DNA from: Mycolicibacterium hodleri
Lineage (GTDB): Bacteria > Actinomycetota > Actinomycetes > Mycobacteriales > Mycobacteriaceae
Direction of reading: 5' to 3'
Assembly (NCBI RefSeq): GCF_025822245.1
Contig: NZ_JACKTL010000059.1
Location: 1 to 64,000, forward strand
Length of the DNA stretch: 64,000 bases
Shown in pieces: positions 29,733 through 37,856 of this stretch. The notes under the pieces are model-generated. The model was not told where the DNA came from. It made no database searches and saw nothing but the letters and a program-made list of their open reading frames with translations. A program made the position numbers and the translations under genes. The first letter of the stretch is position 1. Every line of letters starts with the position of its first letter.

Positions 29733-30995
29733 TCAACCAGGGGTGCGCTGCGTGCCCGGTGAGCGTTCCGCACGCCGACGAAGGAACGCCATGCCGAGTG
29801 CGACGGCGACGGCACTGGTCTGGACGACGGCCACGAATGCCAGGAGCGCACCGGGCAACTCCTCGTACAGCCATCCGGTGACGGCTCCGCCGGCCGCCGT
29901 TGCGGCGCCGAGGCCGGCGGCGAACACCCCGTAGGCGGTGGCGCGGCGAGGCGACGGAACGAGATCCGCGACGACGGCGCGCAGAGTCGATTCCTGAATT
30001 CCGACTGCCGCACCCCACAGGAGTGCTCCGATGACGACTGACGGCACGTGGCCGCCAAAGGCGAAGATCGGGATCAGTGCCGAGATGATGGGCAGCGCGG
30101 CAAGCGTTTTCGGGCCAATGCGATCGTAGGCCCAGCCAGATGCCAGTGCGGCGACGGCGTCCGCGCCCATCGCGGCGGCGTAGACGAGGGGGACCGCGGC
30201 GGCCGACAGGATGCCGTCCGTGACCATGTGGAATGACAGCACCCCGAACGTCGAGAATCCGATCATGGTGGTCGCCGTGAAGGCGCAGTACGCCCAGAAG
30301 GCGGCAGGCAACGGCGCCCGTCCTGGGCCTCGCGCATCGTGCCCCGCGTCCGTCACCGACGGGGTCGCGTGGGGCCGGGCTGTCTCGTAACCGGCGGGTT
30401 CCGGGACCCGGAGCAAGAGCCAGACGAGTAGCGCGAGCGCGGCAACACCGGGAATCGCAAGCACGCCCAGCGCAGGGGCGTAGTCGTCACCCGTCGCCGC
30501 CAACACGCCCGCCACCGTCACGGGACCGACGACGGCGCCGATCTGGTCCATCGCCTCGTGGACGGCGAAACCTCGGCCGCGGCCGGTCACGGCTGTCGCA
30601 TGCGAGAGCAGGGTGTCCTTGGCAGGGCTGCGAACCGCCTTGCCGATTCGCTCGGTGATCACCAATGCACCTGCGGCCCAAAGTGTCCCGGCGATTCCGA
30701 GGAACGGCACGGTGACGATGGTCAGGGTGTAACCGGCGATCGTCCACGCCCAAAACCGCTGCGTGCGGTCGGTCAACGGGCCGGACACCAGACGCAGGGC
30801 GAGCGCGGCGGCCTCCCCGACGCCGGTGACCACTCCGACGACCAACGCGGTGGCGCCAAGGGAAGCCAGCAGGGGGCCGGTGATGGAACGGGCACCTTCG
30901 TAGACGAAGTCGGCGAGCAAACTGATCGTGCCGAAGGTGGTGATGAACCGCCACGCACTCAGTTGCGGTGCGGCCGGCTCACGTCCAGACGGCAT
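29733..30995 (-). CDS. MFS transporter
   Basis: A 420-residue major facilitator with 12 predicted membrane helices. The first segment FGTISLLADFVYEGARSITG and loop SGPLTDRTQRFWAW carry the family's Gly-x-x-x-Asp-Arg pattern, and the second half opens with FWAYCAFTATTMIGFSTFG. The sequence resembles the MFS proteins encoded with ChrB-N proteins. ATG 30995 lies five bases after the stop of that gene, so the two form an operon. The substrate is unknown; a resistance or efflux role fits the partner. Confidence 0.75.
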   Translation of the reverse strand: MPSGREPAAPQLSAWRFITTFGTISLLADFVYEGARSITGPLLASLGATALVVGVVTGVGEAAALALRLVSGPLTDRTQRFWAWTIAGYTLTIVTVPFLGIAGTLWAAGALVITERIGKAVRSPAKDTLLSHATAVTGRGRGFAVHEAMDQIGAVVGPVTVAGVLAATGDDYAPALGVLAIPGVAALALLVWLLLRVPEPAGYETARPHATPSVTDAGHDARGPGRAPLPAAFWAYCAFTATTMIGFSTFGVLSFHMVTDGILSAAAVPLVYAAAMGADAVAALASGWAYDRIGPKTLAALPIISALIPIFAFGGHVPSVVIGALLWGAAVGIQESTLRAVVADLVPSPRRATAYGVFAAGLGAATAAGGAVTGWLYEELPGALLAFVAVVQTSAVAVALGMAFLRRRAERSPGTQRTPG

Positions 30996-31000
30996 CCGGA

Positions 31001-31549
31001 TCACATCTCGTGAAGCGCAGCGAACACCCGCTCGGTGTAGTCGGTCAGCCGTTCGGTGCAGTGCTTCAATTGCTGACCCGCCTCGGCGGCGTTGGATGCA
31101 CTGAAGACGTCGCGGGCGGTGAGCTCGCGATGCCAGCGTCGCAGTCGCTCCAAGCTTTGCTCTTCTTCTTCGAGCTCGGCAAGGGTGAACTTGCGGATGC
31201 GGATCTCCTTGGTGATCTCCGCATCGAACTTCGCGCAGTCCGAGAGGAATTCGACCCATTCGTCGTGTCGCTCGGCGGTGAACAGAGCCTCGAGCCGTGC
31301 CGCGTCGGTCTCGCCGCGACCCGCGGCGGTCAACACGACCACCTCACCGTCCCCGCGGTCGGCCAACTCGATCGTGCGGGTGATGCCGTCGGCGAACACC
31401 GGCGCGTCCGGGACGATCCACGCGCCCTGACCCAGCGACACGGCGCCCACGCGCCGAAGTTCGCGCCATACGGCGACGCGGTGGCGCGTCGGTTCCGCCG
31501 GGACCCGCACCACGAGTACCAGCCATCGCACGAGGTCTGCATCCGCCAC
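31001..31549 (-). CDS. ChrB N-terminal-domain protein
   Basis: A 182-residue protein whose start WLVLVVRVPAEPTRHRVAVW and LGQGAWIVPDAPVF match the N-terminal domain of ChrB-type proteins of chromate resistance operons, followed by helices rich in Glu/Lys. Function of this domain is unresolved; a regulatory or metal-responsive role is proposed. GTG 31549 lies exactly seven bases after TACACT, so the messenger is probably leaderless; longer frames toward 31630 cross the promoter. It precedes the MFS gene by five bases. A palindrome lies between it and the divergent DUF2231 gene. Confidence 0.6.
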   Translation of the reverse strand: MADADLVRWLVLVVRVPAEPTRHRVAVWRELRRVGAVSLGQGAWIVPDAPVFADGITRTIELADRGDGEVVVLTAAGRGETDAARLEALFTAERHDEWVEFLSDCAKFDAEITKEIRIRKFTLAELEEEEQSLERLRRWHRELTARDVFSASNAAEAGQQLKHCTERLTDYTERVFAALHEM

Positions 31550-31556
31550 GGGTGTG

Positions 31557-31592
31557 AGTGTAGCGGCTGTTACAGTTGGATGAGTATCCAAC
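31557..31592. promoter_or_regulatory. Divergent promoter with operator palindrome
   Basis: GTTGGAT-GAGT-ATCCAAC (31575-31592) is a perfect 7-base inverted repeat. TACACT (31557-31562, minus strand) is a -10 lying seven bases before the GTG of the ChrB-N gene. A repressor on the palindrome would cover the -35 side of that promoter and the region upstream of the plus-strand gene. Confidence 0.55.
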
Positions 31593-31616
31593 GTTTCTGC
31601 TGAATGAGGAGTCGGC

Positions 31617-32090
31617 ATGACGACCATCAATGGTCTTCCCGCCCATGCATTGCTGGTTCACTTCATCGTCGTGCTGGCTCCGCTGACCGCCGTCCTGGCG
31701 ATCGCGTGTGCCGTCTGGAGGCCGGCGCGGCAGCGGTTGGTATGGCTGGTGTTCACGCTCTCGATAGTCACGTCGGTTCTGACACCCATCACCACGCAGG
31801 CAGGGGAGTGGTTGGAGCACCGTTCTGGACGTTCACCCCTGCTTCACGCACACACCGAGCTGGGGGACACGATGATTTACTTCTCGCTGTCTCTCGTGCT
31901 TGCGGCCCTGTTGCTGGCCGTCGTCCACATTCGCGAGACCCGGGGGCAGTCGATGAATGCCGTCGCCCTTTGGGCCGTTGCGATCGTGGTGATCATCGCG
32001 AGCGTTGCGACGACGGTGCAGGTCTACCGCATCGGTGACTCCGGTGCGAAGTCGGTCTGGGCTCAGGACGCGGACGGTCAAGCGCCCTAG
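31617..32090 (+). CDS. DUF2231 membrane protein
   Basis: A 157-residue protein with four hydrophobic segments, starting INGLPAHALLVHFIVVLAPL, the conserved His-Pro/Ala-x-x-H start of DUF2231, then LVWLVFTLSIVTSVLTPITT with an HAHTELGD loop. The His pairs could hold heme or metal, as suggested for this family, but function is unknown. ATG 31617 follows GAGGAG. It is divergent from the ChrB-N gene. Confidence 0.75.
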   Translation: MTTINGLPAHALLVHFIVVLAPLTAVLAIACAVWRPARQRLVWLVFTLSIVTSVLTPITTQAGEWLEHRSGRSPLLHAHTELGDTMIYFSLSLVLAALLLAVVHIRETRGQSMNAVALWAVAIVVIIASVATTVQVYRIGDSGAKSVWAQDADGQAP

Positions 32091-32181
32091 TCGCGGTGGC
32101 CTTGCGCTGGCCACCCCTCCATGACCGCCCGGCGGTCTCCTCGACGTCCTCACTCGTGAGAGAGATCGTAAGCTCGGTCAA

Positions 32182-32331
32182 GTGATTGACGCCGGCCACG
32201 GTTGGACTGCGGTCGACGACGTCGTCGCCCGTGGGGTTGTCGGTGTCACGTGGGTCGAATCCCTGACCCACGGTCGCCTCCGACGATGGGCCGCTGTCAA
32301 GCACACGCGCTTCGCGGTTCTCGCGGAGTGA
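32182..32331 (+). CDS. Possible 49-residue leaderless small protein
   Basis: GTG 32182 opens a 49-codon frame (MIDAGHGWTAVDDVV, later LRRWAAVKHTRFAVLAE) ending with TGA at 32329-32331. TAAGCT, a TANNNT -10, ends seven bases before the GTG, the same geometry as other leaderless starts in this window. Third codon positions are GC-rich. A minus-strand frame over 31993-32304 also looks partly coding, so the call is open. Otherwise 32091-32457 holds nothing I can support. Confidence 0.3.
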   Translation: MIDAGHGWTAVDDVVARGVVGVTWVESLTHGRLRRWAAVKHTRFAVLAE

Positions 32332-32457
32332 GCGCTGCCAGTCGGTTCCCCGCGTCCAGGTCGACGAACGTCGACCGCGCGGTACCCAGCCGACGATCCC
32401 GCCCGTTCGCCGGACGTTTCAATCCGTGCGACCGGAAGCCTGGTTCGTCCCCACTGG

Positions 32458-32985
32458 GTGAGCATCATTGAGGCGGTGACCGTCACCGAAACCGCGCCGT
32501 CCGCCGCTGGCCCCATTGCGGAGGTTCCGGGCCAGCGGCCCATCGTCGTCAGCGGCACCAGCCCGCTGGCCGATGGCTTCCGCAGCCGTTTCTTCACCGA
32601 GGACGACTACCGCAGGCTCCACGCCCGCGCGCCCCGTTATGACGCCGAGAACTCCTTCTTCGCCGAGGATTTCGCCGACCTCGTCAAGGCTCACCATCTC
32701 AGGGCGCCATTGCCAGAGCGGCTTGGCGGAGCCGGCCTGACGCTCGCCGAACTGGCAGTCGAGCAGGACATCTCGCCTATTGGGCGCCTGCGACCGCGCT
32801 CGCCGTCAACATCGGAATTCACGCCCAAGACGACTCCGATCCCCGTCATGGTCGGGGCGTCGTCGGTGTCCCGTCGTCACGAACTCGAACGGCTGTACCG
32901 CGACGTGCGTACCGGGTCGCTGCACCCGCCGAACACCGATGCCGTCCTCGAGGCGCTCGGCGCCGTGGCGCTCGGCCAGGGATGA
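32458..32985 (+). pseudogene. Decayed acyl-CoA dehydrogenase
   Basis: The first 100 codons are a normal acyl-CoA dehydrogenase N-terminus (FRSRFFTEDDYRRLHARAPR, then RLGGAGLTLAELAVEQ). Near 32768 the reading frame breaks: the expected continuation HLAYWAPATALAVNI is found in another frame. About 60 bases later the gene jumps to the last 40 codons of the family (RHELERLYRDVRTGSLHPPN). So a frameshift and an internal deletion of roughly 200 residues remove the FAD and catalytic core. The surviving open frame of 175 codons is a by-product. Confidence 0.75.
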
Positions 32986-33025
32986 CCCGTCACGCCGTGC
33001 CATGCCCGGTCGGGGAGGTCCTGAC

Positions 33026-34096
33026 GTGAAGTTCCTGTTGCTGACACTCATCGCACACACCTCGAATCCGCTGACGGGGGAGAAGAAGAGTCCCGCCGAT
33101 CGCCTGCGTGACGTCGTCGACGAGGCCGTGCTCGCCGAGGAACTGGGATTCGACGACTACGCCGTAGGCGAACGGCACGAGGATCCGTTCATCTCGTCGT
33201 CGCCGCCGGTGGTGCTGAGCAACATCGCGGCGCGAACGTCGACGATCTCGCTCTTCACTGCCGTGACGACGCTGAGTCTGCTCGACCCGGTCCGCGCCTT
33301 CGAGGACTACTCGACGTTGGACAACCTGTCTGGTGGTCGCCTGGAACTGATCATCGGCAAGGGCAACGGTGCGGCGCAGGCGGAGTTGTTCCACGTCACC
33401 ACCGACGATCAGTGGGATCGCAACCGCGAGGGCTATGAATTGTTCCGCTTGTTGTGGGAACGCGATCAGGTGACCTGGTCCGGCCGGTTCCGGCCGCCCC
33501 TGGTGAACGCCAAGGCGCTGCCCCGGCCGCTGCAGCCCCGCATCCGAATCTGGCACGGCAGTGCCACCAGCGCCGACTCCGTCGAACTGGCCGCTCGGCA
33601 CGGCGACCCGCTCTTCTCGGCAAACGTCACCTACCCCGTCGAGCCCTACGCCGACTTGGTGCGGCACTACCGGCAGCGCTGGGAGTTCTACGGCCGCCCG
33701 CCGGCGGAGGCGCTGGTGGGCGCGGGGACGGCCGGCTTCCACGTCGCCCCGACGTCACAGGAAGCGATCCGGGCGTATCGTCCGATCTTCGAGGCGCGGC
33801 TGACGGCGCAACGCCGGGGCGGACTTCCCGTGGTCTTCGAATCCATCGACGATCTCGTCGAGCGAAGCTCCGCGCTGATCGGCAGCCCACAGCAGGTGGT
33901 CGACAAGGTGGGCCGCTATCACGAGCAACTGGGCCACGAGGTGATGCATCTCAGCGCCGACGCCGACGGTCTGCCACCGGGCCACCAACGCCGCAGCCTC
34001 GAGCTGTTCCAGGCTGAGGTGGCTCCCGTTCTGCGCGAACGGTTTCCCAGCCGGGCACTGATCGCGGAGGCCACCCCCAGAGAGGCCCTCGCGTGA
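33026..34096 (+). CDS. LLM-class flavin-dependent oxidoreductase
   Basis: A 356-residue luciferase-like monooxygenase. Typical marks are AEELGFDDYAVGERH near 35-50, the strand LFTAVTTLSLLDPVR with FEDYSTLDNLSGGRLEL, and IIGKGNGAAQAE. These TIM-barrel enzymes use FMNH2 or F420. GTG 33026 is preferred over ATG 33002 since GGGGAGG lies seven bases upstream. It follows the decayed acyl-CoA dehydrogenase after 40 bases, so both were probably one operon. Substrate unknown. Confidence 0.8.
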   Translation: MKFLLLTLIAHTSNPLTGEKKSPADRLRDVVDEAVLAEELGFDDYAVGERHEDPFISSSPPVVLSNIAARTSTISLFTAVTTLSLLDPVRAFEDYSTLDNLSGGRLELIIGKGNGAAQAELFHVTTDDQWDRNREGYELFRLLWERDQVTWSGRFRPPLVNAKALPRPLQPRIRIWHGSATSADSVELAARHGDPLFSANVTYPVEPYADLVRHYRQRWEFYGRPPAEALVGAGTAGFHVAPTSQEAIRAYRPIFEARLTAQRRGGLPVVFESIDDLVERSSALIGSPQQVVDKVGRYHEQLGHEVMHLSADADGLPPGHQRRSLELFQAEVAPVLRERFPSRALIAEATPREALA

Positions 34097-34219
34097 GACC
34101 GGGGACGACGATTCATGCTCGCCCCGCCCTCGCCCAGCGTGACACGACGATGACCCGAGGTTGCGCCAGTCCGCCGTTCAACCAGCCGATTGATCACGAA
34201 ATGCGCAGTCCGAATGCGG

Positions 34220-34247
34220 TTTACACGTTCGTCGGACGTTCTACTGT
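34220..34247 (+). promoter_or_regulatory. Candidate sodA promoter
   Basis: TTTACA (34220-34225) and TACTGT (34242-34247) are spaced 16 bases apart. Transcription from about 34255 would give a leader of some 215 bases before the sodA ATG. The remainder of 34097-34468 shows no coding frame I can support. Confidence 0.5.
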
Positions 34248-34468
34248 GGGTGATCAGAGACGTGCCGGCGTGGCTCACCCCGCTTCCGGATTCATCGGCT
34301 CGTCGTCCGTCGTGTCGACCTTCGTTAGGTTCGTGGCGAGGGAAACGGTCGAGCGCGACGCGGGTCGGTCGTAGCGTCGGTACGGGATGAGGCAGGTCGC
34401 CGCGCGACGGCCGCCGCCCAGTCATCTCCGGTTCACTCCGAGACCGACGACGACACGAAAGGGATCTC

Positions 34469-35086
34469 ATGGCCGACTACACCTTGCCAGACCTCGACTA
34501 CGACTACGGGGCACTGGAACCCCACATCTCCGGTGAGATCAACGAGATTCACCACGGCAAGCATCACGCCACCTACGTCAAGGGCGTCAACGACGCCGTC
34601 GCCAAGCTCGAGCAGGCGCGCGCCGACGACGACCATGCCGCGATCTTCCTCAACGAGAAGAACCTGGCCTTCCATCTCGGCGGTCACGTCAACCATTCCA
34701 TCTGGTGGAAGAACCTGTCTCCCAACGGTGGTGACAAGCCCACCGGCGAATTGGCCGCGGCGATCGACGACCACTTCGGGTCGTTCGACAAGTTCCGGGC
34801 GCAGTTCACCGCCGCCGCCAACGGACTTCAGGGCTCGGGCTGGGCCGTCCTGGGTTACGACCCGCTGGGCCGGCGGCTGCTCACCTTCCAGCTCTACGAC
34901 CAGCAGGCCAACGTACCGCTCGGAATCGTCCCTCTGCTGCAGGTCGACCTGTGGGAGCACGCCTACTATCTGCAGTACAAGAACGTGAAGGCCGACTACG
35001 TCAAGGCCTTTTGGAACGTCGTGAACTGGGCCGACGTACAAGAAAGATTCGCCGCGGCGAGCACGACGCAGGCCCTCGTATTCTGA
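34469..35086 (+). CDS. sodA: Superoxide dismutase (Fe/Mn)
   Basis: A 205-residue Fe/Mn superoxide dismutase of the usual length. The metal ligands are visible: His 28 in NEIHHGKHH, His 76 in HVNHSIWW, and the late Asp and His in VDLWEHAYYLQY. It converts superoxide to hydrogen peroxide and oxygen. As in M. tuberculosis SodA there is no signal peptide, although the enzyme is exported. ATG 34469 follows AAAGGGA. Metal preference cannot be told with certainty from sequence. Confidence 0.95.
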   Translation: MADYTLPDLDYDYGALEPHISGEINEIHHGKHHATYVKGVNDAVAKLEQARADDDHAAIFLNEKNLAFHLGGHVNHSIWWKNLSPNGGDKPTGELAAAIDDHFGSFDKFRAQFTAAANGLQGSGWAVLGYDPLGRRLLTFQLYDQQANVPLGIVPLLQVDLWEHAYYLQYKNVKADYVKAFWNVVNWADVQERFAAASTTQALVF

Positions 35087-35120
35087 CTGCGACAGCATGT
35101 CTCGAGGAGGGGTTGGTGGC

Positions 35121-36494
35121 GTGGTCGAGCTGGACGTAGGACAACCGACCCTGGCGGGTGTCGCCCATGGCTCGATCACCGATGCGATCGGCAACACGCC
35201 ATTGGTCAGACTCAACGGCGCTGCCCGTGGCGTCGACGTTCTTCTGAAGCTCGAATATCTCAATCCCGGTGGCAGCGTCAAGGATCGAGCCGCCCGCGCC
35301 ATGGTGCTGGCGGCCGAAGCCGACGGATCCTTGCAACCGGGCGGGACGATCGTCGAGGGCACGTCGGGGAACACGGGGATCGGTTTGGCGCTGATCGCGG
35401 CCGCGCGGGGCTACCGCGTGATCGCCGTGCTTCCCGACAAGACCAGCGCCGACAAAATCGACTTCCTGCGCGCGCTGGGCGCCGACGTCGTCGTCACCGC
35501 CTCGAGTAGACCCGTCGGACACCCCGAGCACGTCCGTACCCTGGCCCGCCGCATTGCGACCGACACCCCCGGCGGCTGGCTCGCCGACCAGTACGACAAC
35601 CCGGCGAACCCGCGCGCGCACTTCGACACCACGGGACCGGAACTGTGGCACCAGACCGGAGGCGCGATCACCCACCTGGTTGCTGGCGTCGGCACCGGGG
35701 GAACCATCACCGGGACCGGTGAGTACCTCAAGGCGATCTCGGAGGGACGGGTACGCGTCGTCGGGGCCGATCCGTCGTCCTCGCGGTACTCCGGTGGCGA
35801 CGGGCGCGCCTACTACGTCGAATCGGTGGGCCACTATGTGCATCCCGAGTCCGACGGTGACGTCTGGCCGTTGTCGTATCACCCGGAGGTGGTCGACGAG
35901 TTCGTCACGGTCGACGACCGCGAGGCGCTCGACACCGCTCGACTGGTGGCCGCCACGGATGGCATCTTCATGGGCGGCTCGGGCGGGGTGGCCGTGGCGG
36001 CGGCGCGGACGCTGGCTCAACGGGTACCGCATGGGTCGGTGATCGCAGTCGTCATTCCCGATTCCGGGCGCAACTACTTGGCCAAGTACTACAACCGTTC
36101 GTGGCTGGCGCGGTGGGGCTTCGACGGCGATGCGCCGGCCGTCGCCGAGCTGGTCCCGTCCCACGAGTACGTCGGCGTGCCAATCGATTCCACCGTCGGG
36201 GATGCTCGGAGACGGGCTGACGGCCTGCCCGCACTTCCCGTTCACGTTCGGCGCGACGGTGCAACCGTGGTGGCCGCGGAGATACTGGGTTCCATCGATC
36301 TGGACGCCACCCGTTCGCTGCCGTCGCATGCCGCGGTCCGGGACCACCTCGGTCTGGTGCCAGCCCTTGCCGGCATCGGTGAAAGCGCGGCCGCGGTGAA
36401 GGACCGCGCCGCAAGCGCGCGCTCACCGATCGTGGTGCTCGTGCGGGACGGCATCGCCGTGGCGACCACGCGCGCCGACACGCTGGGTGGCTGA
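35121..36494 (+). CDS. Cystathionine beta-synthase-like PLP enzyme
   Basis: A 457-residue fold-type II PLP enzyme. The PLP lysine is in LNPGGSVKDRAA near residue 47, the phosphate loop is GTGGTITG near 195, and TSGNTG near 80 holds the substrate loop. A C-terminal tail of about 130 residues carries two degenerate CBS-like repeats. It would join serine or acetylserine with homocysteine or sulfide. M. tuberculosis Cbs (Rv1077) has 464 residues and similar layout. GTG 35121 has GAGGAGG ten bases upstream and is preferred over ATG 35097. It lies directly behind sodA. The CBS repeats differ from the canonical form, so a cysteine-synthase role is also possible. Confidence 0.75.
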   Translation: MVELDVGQPTLAGVAHGSITDAIGNTPLVRLNGAARGVDVLLKLEYLNPGGSVKDRAARAMVLAAEADGSLQPGGTIVEGTSGNTGIGLALIAAARGYRVIAVLPDKTSADKIDFLRALGADVVVTASSRPVGHPEHVRTLARRIATDTPGGWLADQYDNPANPRAHFDTTGPELWHQTGGAITHLVAGVGTGGTITGTGEYLKAISEGRVRVVGADPSSSRYSGGDGRAYYVESVGHYVHPESDGDVWPLSYHPEVVDEFVTVDDREALDTARLVAATDGIFMGGSGGVAVAAARTLAQRVPHGSVIAVVIPDSGRNYLAKYYNRSWLARWGFDGDAPAVAELVPSHEYVGVPIDSTVGDARRRADGLPALPVHVRRDGATVVAAEILGSIDLDATRSLPSHAAVRDHLGLVPALAGIGESAAAVKDRAASARSPIVVLVRDGIAVATTRADTLGG

Positions 36495-36503
36495 CCGGTC
36501 CCG

Positions 36504-36776
36504 TCAGGCGTCGGCCTGGTCGAGCGCGAAGGGGCGCTGACACCTCAGCGTCTCGGGATAACGCCGATGCAAACCGTCGATGAGTCGGTGGGCTTCGTAC
36601 AGGTCTCGGCGCAACTCGGACTGCTGGCGGTGCACGTGGGCAATTCCTCGCGCCGAGCGGCGCCGATTTCGTCGCTCGACGATCTCGATCTTCCGGGACA
36701 CCTTTTCGACGTGAAGGCGAAGTTCTTCGAGGAGTGCTCTCGCCTGTGCGGCCTCGGCCTCGGCGTCGTCGGGCAT
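36504..36776 (-). CDS. Small coiled-coil hypothetical protein
   Basis: A 90-residue protein with two long charged helices (EAAQARALLEELRLHVEKV and SELRRDLYEAHRLIDGLHRR) separated by an Arg-rich turn. It should form a helical hairpin or dimer. No family recognised. It ends nine bases from the stop of the convergent PLP-enzyme gene. Confidence 0.5.
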   Translation of the reverse strand: MPDDAEAEAAQARALLEELRLHVEKVSRKIEIVERRNRRRSARGIAHVHRQQSELRRDLYEAHRLIDGLHRRYPETLRCQRPFALDQADA

Positions 36777-36874
36777 GTGGGCATCGTCTCATCGATTTCT
36801 AATGTTCGCTCGCCGACCTGGGTTTTGGTGTCGTGGAGGTGAACGACGGGTTGACGGTGCCCGTCTGTGAGCGC

Positions 36875-37081
36875 ATGATTCGCGTCATGGCCAGCTTGAG
36901 TGAACAGGCGGCGCTCGATCAGTTGGTGGAGCGCCTGAGCAGCACCTATACCGAACTACCCGCCGATCGGATTCAGTCCGCGATGCTAAGTGTGCAGGCG
37001 AGGTTCGAAGACAGCAAGATTCGCGACTTCGTGCCGCTACTGGTGGAACGCAGGGTGCGCGCCGAGCTGGCTAACAAGTAG
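36875..37081 (+). CDS. Small three-helix-bundle protein
   Basis: A 68-residue protein with helices LSEQAALDQLVERLSSTYT, ADRIQSAMLSVQARFED and RDFVPLLVERRVRAEL. This matches short mycobacterial proteins described as three-helix bundle dimerisation modules (RDFVPLLVERRVRAEL is typical). ATG 36875 is a choice; 36887 is also in frame and 36833 is the longest. Role unknown; it may be a protein-protein contact module of stress or signalling proteins. Confidence 0.6.
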   Translation: MIRVMASLSEQAALDQLVERLSSTYTELPADRIQSAMLSVQARFEDSKIRDFVPLLVERRVRAELANK

Positions 37082-37124
37082 CTGTCGGGGACACCATTCC
37101 GGTGCGGCCACTTGGCGCAACGGG

Positions 37125-37361
37125 TCAGCCAACCGCCCCGTATTCGGACTGAAACGCGTCGTACGCGACGGCGATCAGTGTCGCCGCGGCCTCTGGATGT
37201 TCACGGGCAATCGCTTCGATCGCCGCGGAGGTATTCACGCCGAGGTCGGCAGACCGGCCCGGAAAGTACCCCTCGGTGATGGCTCGGATCAACGCCTGTT
37301 CGAAGGTCGATCGGGCATTACCGGCAGTCGTCTCGTCGTGCATTCGATTCGCCCGTCTCAC
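37125..37361 (-). CDS. Small helical protein coupled to the ANTAR gene
   Basis: A 78-residue helical protein (TFEQALIRAITEGYFPGRSA, AIEAIAREHPEAAATLI). GTG 37361 overlaps the stop of the ANTAR gene (GTGA), so it is translationally coupled; ATG 37343 is an alternative. No family recognised. Being joined to an ANTAR regulator it may be a partner or part of the same sensing pathway. Confidence 0.5.
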   Translation of the reverse strand: MRRANRMHDETTAGNARSTFEQALIRAITEGYFPGRSADLGVNTSAAIEAIAREHPEAAATLIAVAYDAFQSEYGAVG

Positions 37362-37636
37362 CGTGCGACGGCGGCCGAGGCCACCCGCGCTGCCAATAGA
37401 TGACCCCAGACCAGGGCTGCCTCGGTCTGATGGGCAACTGCCTCGCCCTTGCCGCCGACCAGATGCGCCAGTGCCGTAGCCAGCGCCCCCGGACCGATGC
37501 CGGTCTCGTGTACGGCCTTCACCAGATCGTCGAACGCGTCACGCTCGGAACATCCGCGCAGTCCCATCAGGATTCCGATGGCCAGGTCGATCATGCGTCG
37601 CGAGGACGGGTCGCCGCGCCGGCTCGGTTCGGTCAT
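37358..37636 (-). CDS. ANTAR-domain RNA-binding regulator
   Basis: A 92-residue protein whose first two-thirds is an ANTAR domain: SRRMIDLAIGILMGLRGCS, then AFDDLVKAVHETGIGPGALA. ANTAR proteins bind pairs of RNA hairpins and prevent transcription termination. There is no receiver, GAF or kinase part; mycobacteria have such minimal ANTAR proteins. Start ATG 37636. It is divergent from the amino-acid decarboxylase, whose leader contains a perfect hairpin. Confidence 0.7.
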   Translation of the reverse strand: MTEPSRRGDPSSRRMIDLAIGILMGLRGCSERDAFDDLVKAVHETGIGPGALATALAHLVGGKGEAVAHQTEAALVWGHLLAARVASAAVAR

Positions 37637-37815
37637 CGCGTCGTCCCTGCGGTCGTCGTCTGCACCGGTCCTGTGTAGCTCGCGCAGATGAACGCGGGTT
37701 GTCCTGCGGATGTCGTGTCGTCCGTCGCGAACAGCGGTGGTCATCGAATCGGCGTGTGCCGTTTGGTTCGTGGCCACCGGGAGGCATTGGCAGCACTCGA
37801 TATTGGATGCAGCGC

Positions 37816-37837
37816 GCGGCACGGCAGGCCGTGCCGC
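37816..37837 (+). promoter_or_regulatory. Leader hairpin of the decarboxylase gene
   Basis: GCGGCACGGC (37816-37825) and GCCGTGCCGC (37828-37837) form a perfect 10-base inverted repeat with a 2-base centre, ending nine bases before the GGAGG ribosome site of the decarboxylase gene. It could act as an attenuator or block the ribosome site. It is not a standard ANTAR double hairpin. Confidence 0.5.
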
Positions 37838-37856
37838 ACCGATGTGGAGGTCGGCA

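Noticed and set aside
34097..34468. A SigF-type promoter before sodA (GGTTT ... GGGTG)
   Set aside because: The two boxes are 25 bases apart, too far for SigF; the SigA-like pair at 34220-34247 fits better.
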